A stretch of 64,000 nucleotides of DNA from Rouxiella aceris (GTDB taxonomy: Bacteria; Pseudomonadota; Gammaproteobacteria; Enterobacterales; Enterobacteriaceae): NCBI RefSeq assembly GCF_012933545.1, contig NZ_JAADJU010000006.1, forward strand, positions 62,001 through 126,000, written 5' to 3'. Each line of letters opens with the position of its first letter. Position 1 is the stretch's first letter. The notes under the pieces were generated by a model. That model did no database searches. It was not told where the DNA came from and saw only the letters and a program-made list of their open reading frames with translations. Positions 46,906 through 56,865 of this stretch are shown piece by piece. The translations under genes and the position numbers were made by a program.

Positions 46906-49900
46906 ATGCCAAAACGTACAGATATTAAAAGCATCCTGATTCTGGGCGCCGGTCCGATCGTGATCGGCCAGGCCTGTGAGTTTGACTACTCGGGTGCTCA
47001 GGCGTGTAAAGCGCTGCGTGAAGAAGGTTACCGCGTCATTCTGGTGAACTCTAACCCAGCCACCATTATGACTGACCCGGAAATGGCCGATGCCACTTAC
47101 ATCGAGCCAATCCACTGGGAAGTGGTACGCAAAATCATAGAAAAAGAACGTCCAGACGCCGTGCTGCCGACCATGGGCGGCCAAACCGCGCTGAACTGTG
47201 CGCTGGAGCTGGAACGTAAAGGCGTGCTTGCCGAGTTTGGCGTCACCATGATTGGCGCCACCGCCGACGCCATTGATAAAGCGGAAGACCGTCGTCGCTT
47301 TGATCAGGCCATGAAAAAAATCGGTCTGGGTACCGCCCGTTCCGGTATTGCACATAATATGGAAGAGGCCCTCGCCGTGGCGGCGGACGTCGGTTTCCCG
47401 TGCATTATTCGCCCTTCCTTTACTATGGGCGGCACCGGCGGCGGTATTGCCTATAACCGCGAAGAGTTTGAAGAGATCTGCGAACGCGGTCTGGATCTCT
47501 CCCCAACCAAAGAGCTGCTGATTGATGAGTCGCTGATTGGTTGGAAAGAGTATGAAATGGAAGTGGTGCGCGATAAAAACGACAACTGCATCATCGTCTG
47601 CTCCATTGAAAACTTTGATGCCATGGGCATCCATACCGGTGACTCTATCACCGTGGCCCCGGCGCAAACGCTGACCGACAAAGAATATCAAATCATGCGT
47701 AACGCCTCGCTGGCGGTGCTGCGTGAAATTGGCGTCGAGACGGGCGGTTCCAACGTCCAGTTCTCCGTTAACCCAAAAGATGGTCGTCTGATCGTTATCG
47801 AAATGAACCCGCGTGTGTCGCGCTCTTCTGCGCTGGCTTCGAAAGCGACCGGTTTCCCGATTGCCAAAGTGGCCGCCAAGCTGGCAGTGGGTTATACCCT
47901 CGACGAGCTGATGAACGATATCACCGGTGGTAAAACTCCGGCGTCGTTTGAACCGTCCATTGACTATGTGGTTACCAAAATTCCTCGCTTTAATTTCGAG
48001 AAATTTGCCGGTGCCAATGACCGTCTGACTACCCAGATGAAATCCGTCGGTGAAGTGATGGCCATTGGCCGCACCTTCCAGGAATCAGTGCAGAAAGCGC
48101 TGCGCGGTCTGGAAGTCGGTGTCAGCGGTTTTGACCCAAAAGTCAGCCTGGATGATCCCGAAGCGCTGACCAAAATCCGTCGTGAATTGAAAGACGCCGG
48201 TTCCGATCGTATCTGGTTTATCGCCGATGCCTTCCGTGCCGGGATGTCTGTTGACGGTATTTTTAACCTGACCAATGTCGATCGTTGGTTCCTGGTGCAG
48301 ATTGAAGAGCTGGTGCAGTTAGAAAACAAGGTTGCCGAAGGCGGCTTTACGGCTCTGACCTATGATTTACTGCGCACGCTGAAACGCAAAGGCTTTGCCG
48401 ACCTGCGTCTGGCAAAACTGGTGGGCGTTTCTGAAAGTGAAATGCGCAAACTGCGCCACAAGTATAATCTGCACCCGGTGTATAAGCGTGTTGATACCTG
48501 TGCTGCCGAGTTTTCTACCGACACGGCATATATGTACTCCACCTATGAAGAAGAGTGCGAGTCCAACCCGACCCACGACAAACCAAAGATTATGGTGCTG
48601 GGTGGCGGTCCAAACCGCATTGGTCAGGGCATCGAGTTTGACTACTGCTGCGTTCATGCTTCTTTGGCGCTGCGCGAAGATGGTTATGAAACCATTATGG
48701 TCAACTGTAACCCTGAAACAGTATCTACGGACTATGACACCTCCGATCGTCTCTACTTTGAATCGGTGACGCTGGAAGATGTGCTGGAAATCGTGCGCAT
48801 TGAACAGCCGAAAGGCGTTATCGTGCAGTATGGTGGCCAGACTCCGCTGAAACTGGCCCGTGAGTTGGAAGCTGCCGGGGTGCCGATTATCGGTACCAGC
48901 CCGGATGCTATCGACCGTGCCGAAGACCGCGAACGTTTCCAGCAGGCGGTTAACCGTCTGGGACTGAAACAACCTGCAAATGCCACCGTCGCTACTATCG
49001 ACGTGGCGGTAGAAAAAGCCAGCGTGATTGGTTATCCACTGGTGGTGCGCCCTTCTTATGTCCTCGGCGGCCGCGCAATGGAGATTGTCTATGACGAAAT
49101 CGACCTGCGTCGTTACTTCCAGAATGCAGTCAGTGTGTCTAACGACGCGCCGGTATTGCTGGACCGCTTCCTTGATGATGCCATTGAAGTCGACGTAGAT
49201 GCCATCTGCGACGGTGAGCGCGTACTGATTGGCGGCATTATGGAACATATCGAACAGGCGGGGGTACACTCCGGTGACTCGGCGTGTTCACTGCCGGCTT
49301 ACACCCTGAGCAAAGAGATTCAGGATGTAATGCGCCAGCAAGTTGAAAAACTGGCGTTTGAACTGTCCGTTCGTGGCTTGATGAATGTGCAGTTTGCGGT
49401 GAAAAACAACGAAGTCTACCTGATTGAAGTTAACCCGCGCGCCGCGCGTACCGTACCTTTTGTATCAAAAGCGACCGGTGTAGCGCTGGCTAAAGTGGCA
49501 GCCCGCGTCATGGCTGGCCAAACGCTGACCGAGCAGGGGATCACCGTAGAAGTTATCCCGCCATACTACTCGGTTAAAGAAGTGGTGCTGCCGTTTAACA
49601 AGTTCCCTGGCGTTGACCCGATCCTTGGGCCAGAGATGCGTTCGACCGGTGAAGTGATGGGCGTTGGCCGGACTTTTGCCGAAGCCTTTGCCAAAGCGCA
49701 ATTAGGTAGCCAGTCAGGCATGAAGAAAGCCGGTCGTGCTTTACTCTCTGTGCGTGAAGGCGATAAGGCCCGCGTGGTCGATTTGGCCGCCAAACTGCTA
49801 AAACGCGGCTTTGAACTGGATGCCACTCATGGTACTGCCGTGGTTCTGGGCGAAGCGGGGATTAATCCGCGCCTGGTCAACAAGGTGCATGAAGGTCGTC

Positions 49901-50133
49901 CACATATTCAGGATCGTATCAAAAACGGTGAATACGTTTATATCGTCAATACCACCGCCGGTCGTCAGGCGATTGAGGACTCTAAACTGATCCGCCGCAG
50001 CGCACTGCAGTATAAAGTGCACTATGACACCACCCTGAACGGCGGTTTTGCTACCGCGATGGCGTTATCTTCTGACCCGACAGAGCAGGTGACGTCGGTG
50101 CAGGAAATGCATGCCAAAATCAAAGCCATGTAA
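46906..50133 (+). CDS. carB: Carbamoyl-phosphate synthase large subunit
   Basis: 1075 residues (E. coli 1073). Two homologous ATP-grasp halves: [37 protein letters not shown] and [29 protein letters not shown] in the first, [33 protein letters not shown] and [18 protein letters not shown] in the second, then the MGS-like allosteric domain at the C-terminus. It makes carbamoyl phosphate for arginine and pyrimidine synthesis. The gene ends 40 bp before a framed MITE-like repeat. In E. coli caiTABCDE/fix genes separate this locus from kef; here they are absent. Confidence 0.98.
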   Translation: MPKRTDIKSILILGAGPIVIGQACEFDYSGAQACKALREEGYRVILVNSNPATIMTDPEMADATYIEPIHWEVVRKIIEKERPDAVLPTMGGQTALNCALELERKGVLAEFGVTMIGATADAIDKAEDRRRFDQAMKKIGLGTARSGIAHNMEEALAVAADVGFPCIIRPSFTMGGTGGGIAYNREEFEEICERGLDLSPTKELLIDESLIGWKEYEMEVVRDKNDNCIIVCSIENFDAMGIHTGDSITVAPAQTLTDKEYQIMRNASLAVLREIGVETGGSNVQFSVNPKDGRLIVIEMNPRVSRSSALASKATGFPIAKVAAKLAVGYTLDELMNDITGGKTPASFEPSIDYVVTKIPRFNFEKFAGANDRLTTQMKSVGEVMAIGRTFQESVQKALRGLEVGVSGFDPKVSLDDPEALTKIRRELKDAGSDRIWFIADAFRAGMSVDGIFNLTNVDRWFLVQIEELVQLENKVAEGGFTALTYDLLRTLKRKGFADLRLAKLVGVSESEMRKLRHKYNLHPVYKRVDTCAAEFSTDTAYMYSTYEEECESNPTHDKPKIMVLGGGPNRIGQGIEFDYCCVHASLALREDGYETIMVNCNPETVSTDYDTSDRLYFESVTLEDVLEIVRIEQPKGVIVQYGGQTPLKLARELEAAGVPIIGTSPDAIDRAEDRERFQQAVNRLGLKQPANATVATIDVAVEKASVIGYPLVVRPSYVLGGRAMEIVYDEIDLRRYFQNAVSVSNDAPVLLDRFLDDAIEVDVDAICDGERVLIGGIMEHIEQAGVHSGDSACSLPAYTLSKEIQDVMRQQVEKLAFELSVRGLMNVQFAVKNNEVYLIEVNPRAARTVPFVSKATGVALAKVAARVMAGQTLTEQGITVEVIPPYYSVKEVVLPFNKFPGVDPILGPEMRSTGEVMGVGRTFAEAFAKAQLGSQSGMKKAGRALLSVREGDKARVVDLAAKLLKRGFELDATHGTAVVLGEAGINPRLVNKVHEGRPHIQDRIKNGEYVYIVNTTAGRQAIEDSKLIRRSALQYKVHYDTTLNGGFATAMALSSDPTEQVTSVQEMHAKIKAM

Positions 50134-50173
50134 TTTGGCTGGCTGACGCCACCTAGTGGCGTCAAAGAGTTGA

Positions 50174-50196
50174 AGGCGCAGCATTATGCTGCGCCT
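50174..50196. terminator. Left terminator-type hairpin framing repeat copy B
   Basis: AGGCGCAGCAT-T-ATGCTGCGCCT, a perfect 23-base palindrome 40 bases after the carB stop, followed by GAGTTTTA rather than a clean T-run. Confidence 0.75.
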
Positions 50197-50204
50197 GAGT
50201 TTTA

Positions 50205-50319
50205 TGACCAAGTCGTCTTGATAATCGAGATACCCGGGCATAGCACACCTAGGGGCGCTCCGGCGGGCAAGCCCGCTACGACCCCAACGGTGCACTCTCC
50301 CTAATAACGGACTTTGTCA
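50205..50319. repeat. MITE-like dispersed repeat, copy B (115 bp)
   Basis: Inverted relative to copy A at 16212-16325. Termini TGACCAAGTC and GACTTTGTCA (one mismatch between them). Read on the minus strand it matches copy A except for one extra G in the GCGGGCTTGC segment and about four substitutions. No coding capacity. It lies between carB and kefF, both on the plus strand. Confidence 0.85.
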
Positions 50320-50327
50320 GCCGTCTG

Positions 50328-50357
50328 AGGCGCAGCATAATGCTGCGCCTTTGTTTT
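50328..50357 (+). terminator. Right terminator hairpin framing repeat copy B
   Basis: AGGCGCAGCAT-A-ATGCTGCGCCT followed by TTGTTTTTTT. The stem is the same as at 50174-50196, with only the central base changed, so the two copies could be direct or inverted duplicates. It is a competent terminator for carB. Confidence 0.85.
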
Positions 50358-50431
50358 TTTATCAGCCCGGGTTTTTCCTGGCGGGCAAAGTTGCGTATGC
50401 TGAATAAAAACCATTTTTACCTGGGAGCGAT

Positions 50432-50986
50432 ATGATCCTGATTATTTATGCCCATCCTTATCCGCGACATTCTCACGCCAATCAACTGTTGCTGGAGGAA
50501 ATAAAGGATCTTCCGACGGTAAAAATCCGATCTCTTTACGATCTCTATCCGGACTTTAATATTGATATTAAGGCGGAACAACAAGCCGTCGAGCAGGCTG
50601 ATTTGGTGGTTTTTCAGCACCCCTTACAGTGGTACGGCATGCCGCCGTTGCTGAAATTATGGATCGATAAAGTGCTGGAGCACGGCTGGGCATATGGTCA
50701 TGACGGCAATGCCCTGCAAGGCAAATCCTGCCTATGGGCGGTGTCCAGCGGCGGTAATGAGCAGCATTTCGAACTGGGTAGCTATCCCAATTTTGCCGCG
50801 CTGGCGCAGCCACTTGAGGCGACAGCGATTTACTGCGGCATGAAATGGCTGCCGTATTTTGCTTTGCACAATACCTTTACCTGTGACGAAGTCGCATTGC
50901 GCGCGGGGGCACAAGCGTACCGACAACGATTACTACAGTGGCAGTCGACCTGCCAGCCACAAGCGGGAGAGAGCAGCCATGGATAA
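50432..50986 (+). CDS. kefF: Glutathione-regulated potassium efflux ancillary protein KefF
   Basis: 184 residues (E. coli 176). Flavodoxin-like quinone oxidoreductase fold: [19 protein letters not shown] at the FMN site, [21 protein letters not shown] and the SSGGNEQHF loop. It binds KefC as a dimer, is needed for full channel activity and reduces quinones with NADH. The final codons overlap the kefC start by eight bases (ATGGATAA), implying coupled translation. Confidence 0.95.
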   Translation: MILIIYAHPYPRHSHANQLLLEEIKDLPTVKIRSLYDLYPDFNIDIKAEQQAVEQADLVVFQHPLQWYGMPPLLKLWIDKVLEHGWAYGHDGNALQGKSCLWAVSSGGNEQHFELGSYPNFAALAQPLEATAIYCGMKWLPYFALHNTFTCDEVALRAGAQAYRQRLLQWQSTCQPQAGESSHG

Positions 50987-52826
50987 TCACCGCATGATGA
51001 TTGAAGGGCTGATTTATCTCGGTTCGGCGGCGCTGTTTGTGCCTATTGCCGTACGTTTGGGTTTGGGATCGGTACTGGGCTATCTGATTGCCGGTTGTAT
51101 TATCGGCCCTTGGGGACTGAAATTGGTTGCCGATGCCGAGTCTATTTTGACCTTTGCCGAAATTGGCGTGGTATTGATGCTGTTTATTATCGGCCTGGAG
51201 CTGGATCCCAAACGGCTATGGACTTTGCGTGCCTCGGTGTTTGGCGGCGGTAGTATGCAGATGCTGTGTTGTGGACTGTTGCTCAGCCTGTTTTGTGCCT
51301 TACTGGGACTGGACTGGAAAATTGCCGTATTAATTGGCCTGACACTGGCACTTTCTTCCACGGCGATCGCCATGCAGGCCATGAGTGAGCGCAGTCTGAC
51401 CCCGGCCCCCATTGGCCGCAGCGCCTTTGCCGTATTGCTGTTTCAGGATATTGCCGCGATCCCGTTAGTCGCCATGATCCCCTTGCTGGCCAGCAGCGGC
51501 GGGACGACGACGCTACTGGACTTTGGTTTGTCAGCGGCAAAAGTAGTTGCGGCACTGGCGGCGGTGATCCTGCTGGGGCGCTACGTGACCCGACCTTTGC
51601 TGCACTTTGTTGCTCGTTCCGGTATGCGCGAGGTATTCAGCGCCGTGGCGTTATTTTTGGTGTTCGGGTTTGGCATTTTGCTGGAAATGGCCGGACTATC
51701 GATGGCGATGGGTGCGTTTCTGGCCGGTGTTATGCTGGCCAGCTCCGAATATCGCCATGCTCTGGAAAGTGATATTCAGCCGTTTAAAGGCTTGCTGCTC
51801 GGTTTGTTCTTTATTGGCGTTGGCATGTCGATCGATTTTGGCACTTTGGTTAACCATCCACTGCTGATTGCCGGGCTGCTGCTGGGCTTTATGCTACTCA
51901 AGGCCGCCATGTTGTGGCTGATCGCGCCCTGGTTGGGCGTGCCAAAACGCCAGCGCGGTCTGTTTGCCATCCTGGTGGGTCAGGGGAGCGAGTTTGCTTT
52001 TGTTATCTTCAGCGCTGCGCAACTGGCAGGGGTGTTGCCTGACGACTGGGCGAAATCGTTGACACTGGCCGTGGCTTTATCAATGGCGGTAACGCCGCTG
52101 CTATTGGTTGTTGCCAACCGGCTGGAGCGCTATGCACCACAGGATGACCGTCCGCAGGATGTTATTGATGATGAACATGCCAGCGTCATTATCGCCGGCT
52201 TTGGCCGTTTTGGACAAATTGCCGGACGTCTGTTGCTGGCTAATAACGTGCATACGGTGGTCCTCGATCATGATCCTGACCATATCGAGACGCTGCGCAA
52301 GTTTGGTACCAAAGTGTTTTATGGCGACGCCACGCGCGTTGATTTGCTCGAGTCGGCCGGCGCGGCGCAGGCTAAGGTATTGATTAATGCCATTGATGAC
52401 GTTGAAGCCAATCTGGCGCTAACCCGTTTGGCCAAAGAAAACTTCCCCAATCTGAAAATTATTGCCCGCGCCCGTGACGTTGATCACTGGTATCAATTGC
52501 GTCAGTTAGGGGTAGAAGCGCCGGAGCGTGAGCTGTTTGAAGGCTCGCTGCGAGTCGGGCGCGAAACCCTGGAAATCCTCGGCCTGGACCCTTACGAAGC
52601 CAGAGAAAAAGCGGATATTTTCAAACACTACAACCTGAAAATGCTGGAAGCGACGCTGGATAATTATCAGGACACCGAGTTCCGTATCGCCAGTATGCAA
52701 CGTGCGCGGGATATGTTGTCGGCGGCCATTGAACAGGACCATATGCGCCAGGGAGAACAGCAGCAAAGCTGGCGGGGTAGCATAGATGGTAAAGCGCCTG
52801 AAAATGAAGTAATCGAGGCAAAGTAA
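50979..52826 (+). CDS. kefC: Glutathione-regulated potassium/proton efflux protein KefC
   Basis: 615 residues (E. coli 620) from ATG at 50979. The monovalent cation:proton antiporter-2 membrane domain spans the first 380 residues ([61 protein letters not shown]), followed by a regulatory Rossmann domain with [16 protein letters not shown] that binds glutathione conjugates and NADH. Opens when electrophiles form glutathione adducts, acidifying the cytoplasm for protection. An in-frame stretch upstream overlaps kefF and is not used. Confidence 0.96.
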   Translation: MDNHRMMIEGLIYLGSAALFVPIAVRLGLGSVLGYLIAGCIIGPWGLKLVADAESILTFAEIGVVLMLFIIGLELDPKRLWTLRASVFGGGSMQMLCCGLLLSLFCALLGLDWKIAVLIGLTLALSSTAIAMQAMSERSLTPAPIGRSAFAVLLFQDIAAIPLVAMIPLLASSGGTTTLLDFGLSAAKVVAALAAVILLGRYVTRPLLHFVARSGMREVFSAVALFLVFGFGILLEMAGLSMAMGAFLAGVMLASSEYRHALESDIQPFKGLLLGLFFIGVGMSIDFGTLVNHPLLIAGLLLGFMLLKAAMLWLIAPWLGVPKRQRGLFAILVGQGSEFAFVIFSAAQLAGVLPDDWAKSLTLAVALSMAVTPLLLVVANRLERYAPQDDRPQDVIDDEHASVIIAGFGRFGQIAGRLLLANNVHTVVLDHDPDHIETLRKFGTKVFYGDATRVDLLESAGAAQAKVLINAIDDVEANLALTRLAKENFPNLKIIARARDVDHWYQLRQLGVEAPERELFEGSLRVGRETLEILGLDPYEAREKADIFKHYNLKMLEATLDNYQDTEFRIASMQRARDMLSAAIEQDHMRQGEQQQSWRGSIDGKAPENEVIEAK

Positions 52827-52844
52827 GCCGGGAGCGGCATTCGT

Positions 52845-52884
52845 AAAATAGCGAGCATAGTATTATTTTTATGCTCGCTATTTT
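52845..52884 (+). terminator. kefFC terminator
   Basis: AAAATAGCGAGCATA and TATGCTCGCTATTTT form a perfect 15-bp stem around a 10-base loop; the A/T ends of the stem supply the T-run. Confidence 0.9.
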
Positions 52885-53012
52885 ATTAAGATAATTCTTT
52901 GCAGTAATGAGGGTTTTCTACTTCTTATTGTGAAGCTGTTAAATCTGATAATTTATCCTTATATTAATAGTGAACTGTTATTTTAAAGTTGATTCATTAA
53001 AAAGGATTTATT

Positions 53013-53930
53013 GTGAATAAAGCTTACATTGCAAAAACGATTAATATCACACTGCTACCGGTGGCAATATTGTTATCCGGCAATCTGATGGCGGCGGAAA
53101 GTCATGATCATATTTATATTGCGGGTCCTACGCATTTTTCCGAAAATGAACAAGGAAATTTTGAATTAAAAAATTTGCCAGAAACCGTCAGCAAACAGGA
53201 TATTCACTGGTTCTCAACTTATAGCGACTACGATGCGGCACGCTATTTTAAACCCAATGGCTTCTCTGTACAGGCGGGGGCACCATATAAACTGGCAACC
53301 GGTAATATTCGGTTAACGGCCGCGGTTAAAATTGCGGGGCAATACCAGGCCGTTAGTCACTATTTTTGTCAGGATAGTTCGGTGGTGAAATGTGATGGCA
53401 TCATTGCGCCGCAGCGCGCCAACGCCGGGGAATGGGTCACCGTCGATGCGGCGTCCAGGGTTATACCTGCCAGAGAGCAGCGTCAAAGCTATTTGTGGCA
53501 GTTTGATCAGAATGCCAATAGCTATTTAAAAGATGTGGTCATAAATCGCGGTCAGCTGTCATTTACCGTTCCGGAACTGAAAGAAAGCAAGAAGATTTCT
53601 CTGTCTGTAACAATAAGTGAAAAAAATGCGGCCATGCCGCAAACGCGTACTTCCGTGGTCAAACATGATATCTGTCTGATTGGGAAAAATGGTGATGATT
53701 GCGGTGCCATTGATAATCCGCGACCGGTGGTAGAACTCACCGCTTTTGATTATCAGTATAACGATAGCAATTTAGCTAAATTTAAAACAGGTACCAAGGT
53801 GCTGGATAAAGGTACGGTTTATACCTGTGTTGAAGCCGGGAAATGCCAGGATCCGCAGTATCGACCCGCTACAGTGCATAGCAATCAACCTTCAAAAGGT
53901 GCTGAAGCCTGGATTAGAAGTTATTTCTAA
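53013..53930 (+). CDS. Secreted protein with a C-terminal carbohydrate-binding-like module, function unknown
   Basis: 305 residues, GTG start at 53013 after AAAAAGGAT. Sec signal peptide of 28 residues (LLPVAILLSGNLMAA). The middle is beta-rich with four cysteines and Ig-like flavour (LSFTVPELKESKKISLSVTIS) but has no family I can name. The last 50 residues (KFKTGTKVLDKGTVYTC, then Cys, GAEAWIRSYF) follow the same layout as the chitin-binding-type end of the gene at 1-179: G-x-x-V, YxC, Cys, then P-x-x-G-x-x-W. The mature N-terminus is Glu, not His, so it is not a lytic monooxygenase. No equivalent lies between kefC and folA in E. coli. Confidence 0.7.
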   Translation: MNKAYIAKTINITLLPVAILLSGNLMAAESHDHIYIAGPTHFSENEQGNFELKNLPETVSKQDIHWFSTYSDYDAARYFKPNGFSVQAGAPYKLATGNIRLTAAVKIAGQYQAVSHYFCQDSSVVKCDGIIAPQRANAGEWVTVDAASRVIPAREQRQSYLWQFDQNANSYLKDVVINRGQLSFTVPELKESKKISLSVTISEKNAAMPQTRTSVVKHDICLIGKNGDDCGAIDNPRPVVELTAFDYQYNDSNLAKFKTGTKVLDKGTVYTCVEAGKCQDPQYRPATVHSNQPSKGAEAWIRSYF

Positions 53931-53947
53931 ATGCATCAGTTGGTGAT

Positions 53948-53982
53948 AAAAAATCGGGGAGCGCAGGCTCCCCGATTTTTTA
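53948..53982. terminator. Bidirectional terminator between convergent genes
   Basis: A-run plus TCGGGGAGC, loop GCAG, GCTCCCCGA plus T-run. The symmetrical A and T runs let it serve both the secreted protein gene (+) and the LysE-type gene (-). Confidence 0.92.
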
Positions 53983-53995
53983 TTGAAGCATAGAA

Positions 53996-54610
53996 TTAGC
54001 TAAGCGCTACTTTAATTCCCAGAGCAATTAATACACCGCCCAACAGTTTATCTATCAGCTTCTGCGCCTTGGCCAGTCCGCGACGCACTGGACCGCTCTG
54101 GATCAGGATCACCAGCAGTGGCCACCAGATCATTGACAGGCAGACTATAATCGAGGCATACCAGAATTTTTCGCCAAGACTCGAATCCACTTGCAGCACC
54201 TGGGTGAACATGGCCAGAAAGAACAGCGTGGCTTTGGGATTGAGCAAATTGCACAGATAGCCCTGCACAAAGGCTTTATGCAGCTTGACCGGCTGTTGCG
54301 TCAGGTTATCGAGGTTCATTTTGCTATTGGTGTGTGAAAATAATGCCTGTATCCCGACCCAGATAAGATAAGCCGCGCCAACATATTTCAGCAGGCTAAA
54401 CAGCCAGGGGGTGGTGGTGATCACCACCGCCAGCCCGGCCACGCAATAAGACATATGGGTGATAACCCCGCAGACCACGCCCAATGACGTCATCATTGCC
54501 GCCAGCCGCGGATAACGTGCCGCATTTTTAATGACCAAAAAGAAATCCGGACCCGGGGAGATCATGCCCAACGTCGCGATTGTGGCGATAAATAAAGAGG
54601 TTTCAAGCAT
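53996..54610 (-). CDS. LysE/RhtB family amino acid exporter
   Basis: 204 residues from ATG at 54610, where the family N-terminus (LETSLFIATIATLGMISPGPDFFLVIKNAARY) begins; a TTG seven codons earlier is less likely. Six hydrophobic helices; GVVCGVITHMSYCVAGLA and GYLCNLLNPKATLFFLAMF are family segments, the latter with the NPKA motif. Members export homoserine, threonine, lysine or other amino acids, and some act on homoserine lactones. The luxI gene is about 1.5 kb away but separately placed, so a link is only a possibility. Confidence 0.9.
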   Translation of the reverse strand: MLETSLFIATIATLGMISPGPDFFLVIKNAARYPRLAAMMTSLGVVCGVITHMSYCVAGLAVVITTTPWLFSLLKYVGAAYLIWVGIQALFSHTNSKMNLDNLTQQPVKLHKAFVQGYLCNLLNPKATLFFLAMFTQVLQVDSSLGEKFWYASIIVCLSMIWWPLLVILIQSGPVRRGLAKAQKLIDKLLGGVLIALGIKVALS

Positions 54611-55149
54611 TAAACGGACCGTTCTCAACAAGCAAAGAAAATTTTGCCGGGATCATACGCTAATTGTGTTTTTTTAACAGGGGGGAGGCATGGTCGGCCA
54701 TTTCGTTTGTATACTAAATAGACCAGGATGTATTAGTGGCTTTACACGCAGGATAGCTCCGGGTGTGATGGCAGTTTTATTCGCTGCTTATTTTTACTGG
54801 TGCAGTGCTATTAAGTCGGGATTTACGATTTATTTAGCGTGTTACGCTAAATTGCCTGCTGTTGGCTAAGAGCTATCTTATATCTTTATCACCCTGGCTC
54901 GTCGCTATCGACGAGAGATTGGCCTTTCCGTATAGTGACAGCACTTTTCGTTCTGGCAGAAATTTCTCATTTTTTGAGAAAATTACTGCGTTTCTCTAGC
55001 TGATCAGTGAGCTGTTTACATTGATCGGTTATAGGCCGGTGGTCTTGCTGGCAGCGCCAGAGTATTGGGTCGAGAATTTTTTCCTGGTCTGCTGGTTGTC
55101 GGCCAACCACGAACAGATTCTTATTTGCACTTCTACACAAGGTTTCACC
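54611..55149. other. folA upstream region
   Basis: About 540 bp without a supported gene; presumed folA promoter. It contains an 8-bp perfect dyad ATTTAGCG/CGCTAAAT (54832-54852) and a TTTCTCA/TGAGAAA dyad near 54963-54981. Neither has a clear T-run or a known regulator. Confidence 0.45.
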
Positions 55150-55635
55150 ATGATTATCAGCCTGATCGCTGCAATGGCAGCGGATCGCGTTATCGGTATG
55201 GAAAATGCCATGCCATGGCATTTACCCGCTGACCTGGCCTGGTTCAAACGTAATACGTTGAACAAACCGGTCATTATGGGGCGTAAGACGTTTGAGTCTA
55301 TCGGTCGCCCCCTGCCTGGTCGTTTGAATATTGTCATCAGCAGTCAGCCGGGTACCCATGAGGGTGTCACTTGGGTGACGTCGGTAGAGGCGGCCTTCCT
55401 GGCGGCGAATGAAGCCGAAGAAGTGATGGTGATGGGCGGCGGCCGGGTCTATGCCCAATGCCTGGACCTCGCCAATCGCCTGTATCTGACCCATATTGAT
55501 GCTGAAGTTGAAGGGGATACGCATTTCCCGGACTACGAGCCCGACGAATGGGAAAGCGTGTTTAGCGAGTTCCATGATGCTGATGAAGCCAATTCTCACG
55601 GCTACTGTTTCGAGATCCTCGATCGTCGCGGCTAA
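55150..55635 (+). CDS. folA: Dihydrofolate reductase type 3/I
   Basis: 161 residues from ATG at 55150; the frame is open upstream but unlike the family. Conserved [40 protein letters not shown] with catalytic Asp in PADLAWFK (equivalent to Asp27), [16 protein letters not shown] and MGGGRVYAQ for NADPH. It reduces dihydrofolate to tetrahydrofolate and is the trimethoprim target. In E. coli its convergent neighbour is apaH; here luxI and luxR stand between. Confidence 0.97.
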   Translation: MIISLIAAMAADRVIGMENAMPWHLPADLAWFKRNTLNKPVIMGRKTFESIGRPLPGRLNIVISSQPGTHEGVTWVTSVEAAFLAANEAEEVMVMGGGRVYAQCLDLANRLYLTHIDAEVEGDTHFPDYEPDEWESVFSEFHDADEANSHGYCFEILDRRG

Positions 55636-55918
55636 CCGGCGACAGGGGACAAAAAGCACCTTGGCAGTTAATTCCGGACAGTTTAGGAATTGAAAGCCAA
55701 GAACCGTAGTTTCTGGCTGAGGCAAATATCGCTGTAAGCCAGATTTCTACGTGCAATAAAATAAATTTTTATAAAACTGCATTGAATGATCGCCATATCA
55801 GGATTTATCGCCGATTTTGACCGTGCAGCACCTTGGTAATCTGCCTTATTTCTGCATACGCAATAAACGACACACCATCAATCCCTATCTGAAGTGCTCT
55901 ATTCTGTGATATTACTCA
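55636..55918. other. folA to luxI transition region
   Basis: No gene is supported. Composition falls from host-like near folA to AT-rich after about 55740, which marks the left edge of the luxI/luxR block. No direct repeat or insertion sequence end was recognised at the edge. Confidence 0.45.
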
Positions 55919-55958
55919 TTCTATACTTTAGTTCAGCAAACTATACTTAAGAATAGTA
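55919..55958. promoter_or_regulatory. Two abutting lux-box-like 20-bp sites upstream of luxI
   Basis: Site 1 (55919-55938, TTCTATACTTTAGTTCAGCA) and site 2 (55939-55958, AACTATACTTAAGAATAGTA) share CTATACTT exactly 20 bp apart. Site 2 contains an 18-bp palindrome ACTATACTTAAGAATAGT with one mismatched pair. Both keep the CT at positions 3-4 and AG at 17-18 that LuxR-family sites favour. They lie 144-183 bp before the luxI ATG. Confidence 0.5.
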
Positions 55959-56101
55959 AATGGAATAATATGCATTTAAATCATACACAATAATGATCTT
56001 ACTGAGCTATTCGCAATTTCTCAGGGGCATAAACACAGCTCGATAAAAATAGCATAATTAACCGATTGGATATTTACCATTATTTAACAAGGAGTTTTAA
56101 T

Positions 56102-56692
56102 ATGGTGGTTAAATTTGAATTATTTAATTTTAATGATATACATAGCAAAGATCTCAAAGATTTTTATTGTCTCAGGAAAAAAATATTTAAAGATAAGTTA
56201 GACTGGTTGGTAAAATGTAAAAACGGAATGGAGTTTGATGAATATGATAGTAAAAATGCATCATATCTTATGGGAAAGAGAGAAAATGAAGTCATCTGCG
56301 GTTGTAGGTTTATTGATATGAAACTACATAACATGTGTACGGGAGTTTTCTATAAATATTTCGATAATATAAAAATACTCAAAGGGAATTATGTTGAAAT
56401 GACTCGCATACTTATTGATAAGGAAAAGGTTTTTGATTTCGAACATATAATTAATCTTAGGCTGAATTTTTTCCTTAACATTCATACTGTCGCAAAAGAG
56501 TCAGGCTATGAAGGAATTTATGCTGTTGCCACTGAACAACTCCTAAAAAGTTTGATTAAATCAGGATGGGAGATAAAAATACAACAGCGGGGAATGTCAG
56601 AAAAAAATGAATATCTATATTTAATTATTATGCCAACAGATGAAAAGGCCATCATTGGGCTGAAGGAAAAATTAAAAAAAATTACCGTTTAA
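56102..56692 (+). CDS. LuxI-family acyl-homoserine lactone synthase
   Basis: 196 residues from ATG at 56102 with AAGGAG ten bases upstream; an upstream in-frame Met is unsupported. The invariant residues of the family are all present: Arg25, Phe29, Trp35 (LRKKIFKDKLDW), Asp46 and Asp49 (FDEYD), Arg69 (CRFID), Glu99 and Arg102 (VEMTRI). Thr144 in GIYAVAT sits where Thr tends to accompany 3-oxo-acyl substrates, a weak hint at the product. It makes N-acyl-homoserine lactone from SAM and acyl-ACP. Very AT-rich: 13 of 60 bases are G or C at 56101-56160. Convergent with a LuxR gene, the arrangement of EsaI/EsaR-type systems. Confidence 0.95.
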   Translation: MVVKFELFNFNDIHSKDLKDFYCLRKKIFKDKLDWLVKCKNGMEFDEYDSKNASYLMGKRENEVICGCRFIDMKLHNMCTGVFYKYFDNIKILKGNYVEMTRILIDKEKVFDFEHIINLRLNFFLNIHTVAKESGYEGIYAVATEQLLKSLIKSGWEIKIQQRGMSEKNEYLYLIIMPTDEKAIIGLKEKLKKITV

Positions 56693-56865
56693 TTATAGTA
56701 TACAATAATGTATGCACTTTAAAATATTTAGAATTTCATATAATTATTGGTGACCTGCTGCATATTAAAGGTTATCGTGTAGACGGTCACCGAACGTAAT
56801 AATAAGATGGCGCATTGCTAACCGTTAGTTTAGAATGTCATCATGACTTAACATGTTGAATTAAA

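Noticed and set aside
48367-49269. Open frame of about 300 codons antisense to carB
   Set aside because: Same reasoning: antisense to a conserved enzyme, no ribosome site, no protein-like domains.
53013-53930. Considered as a lytic polysaccharide monooxygenase
   Set aside because: The predicted mature N-terminus is Glu-Ser, not the His needed for the copper brace, and no family core motif is visible.
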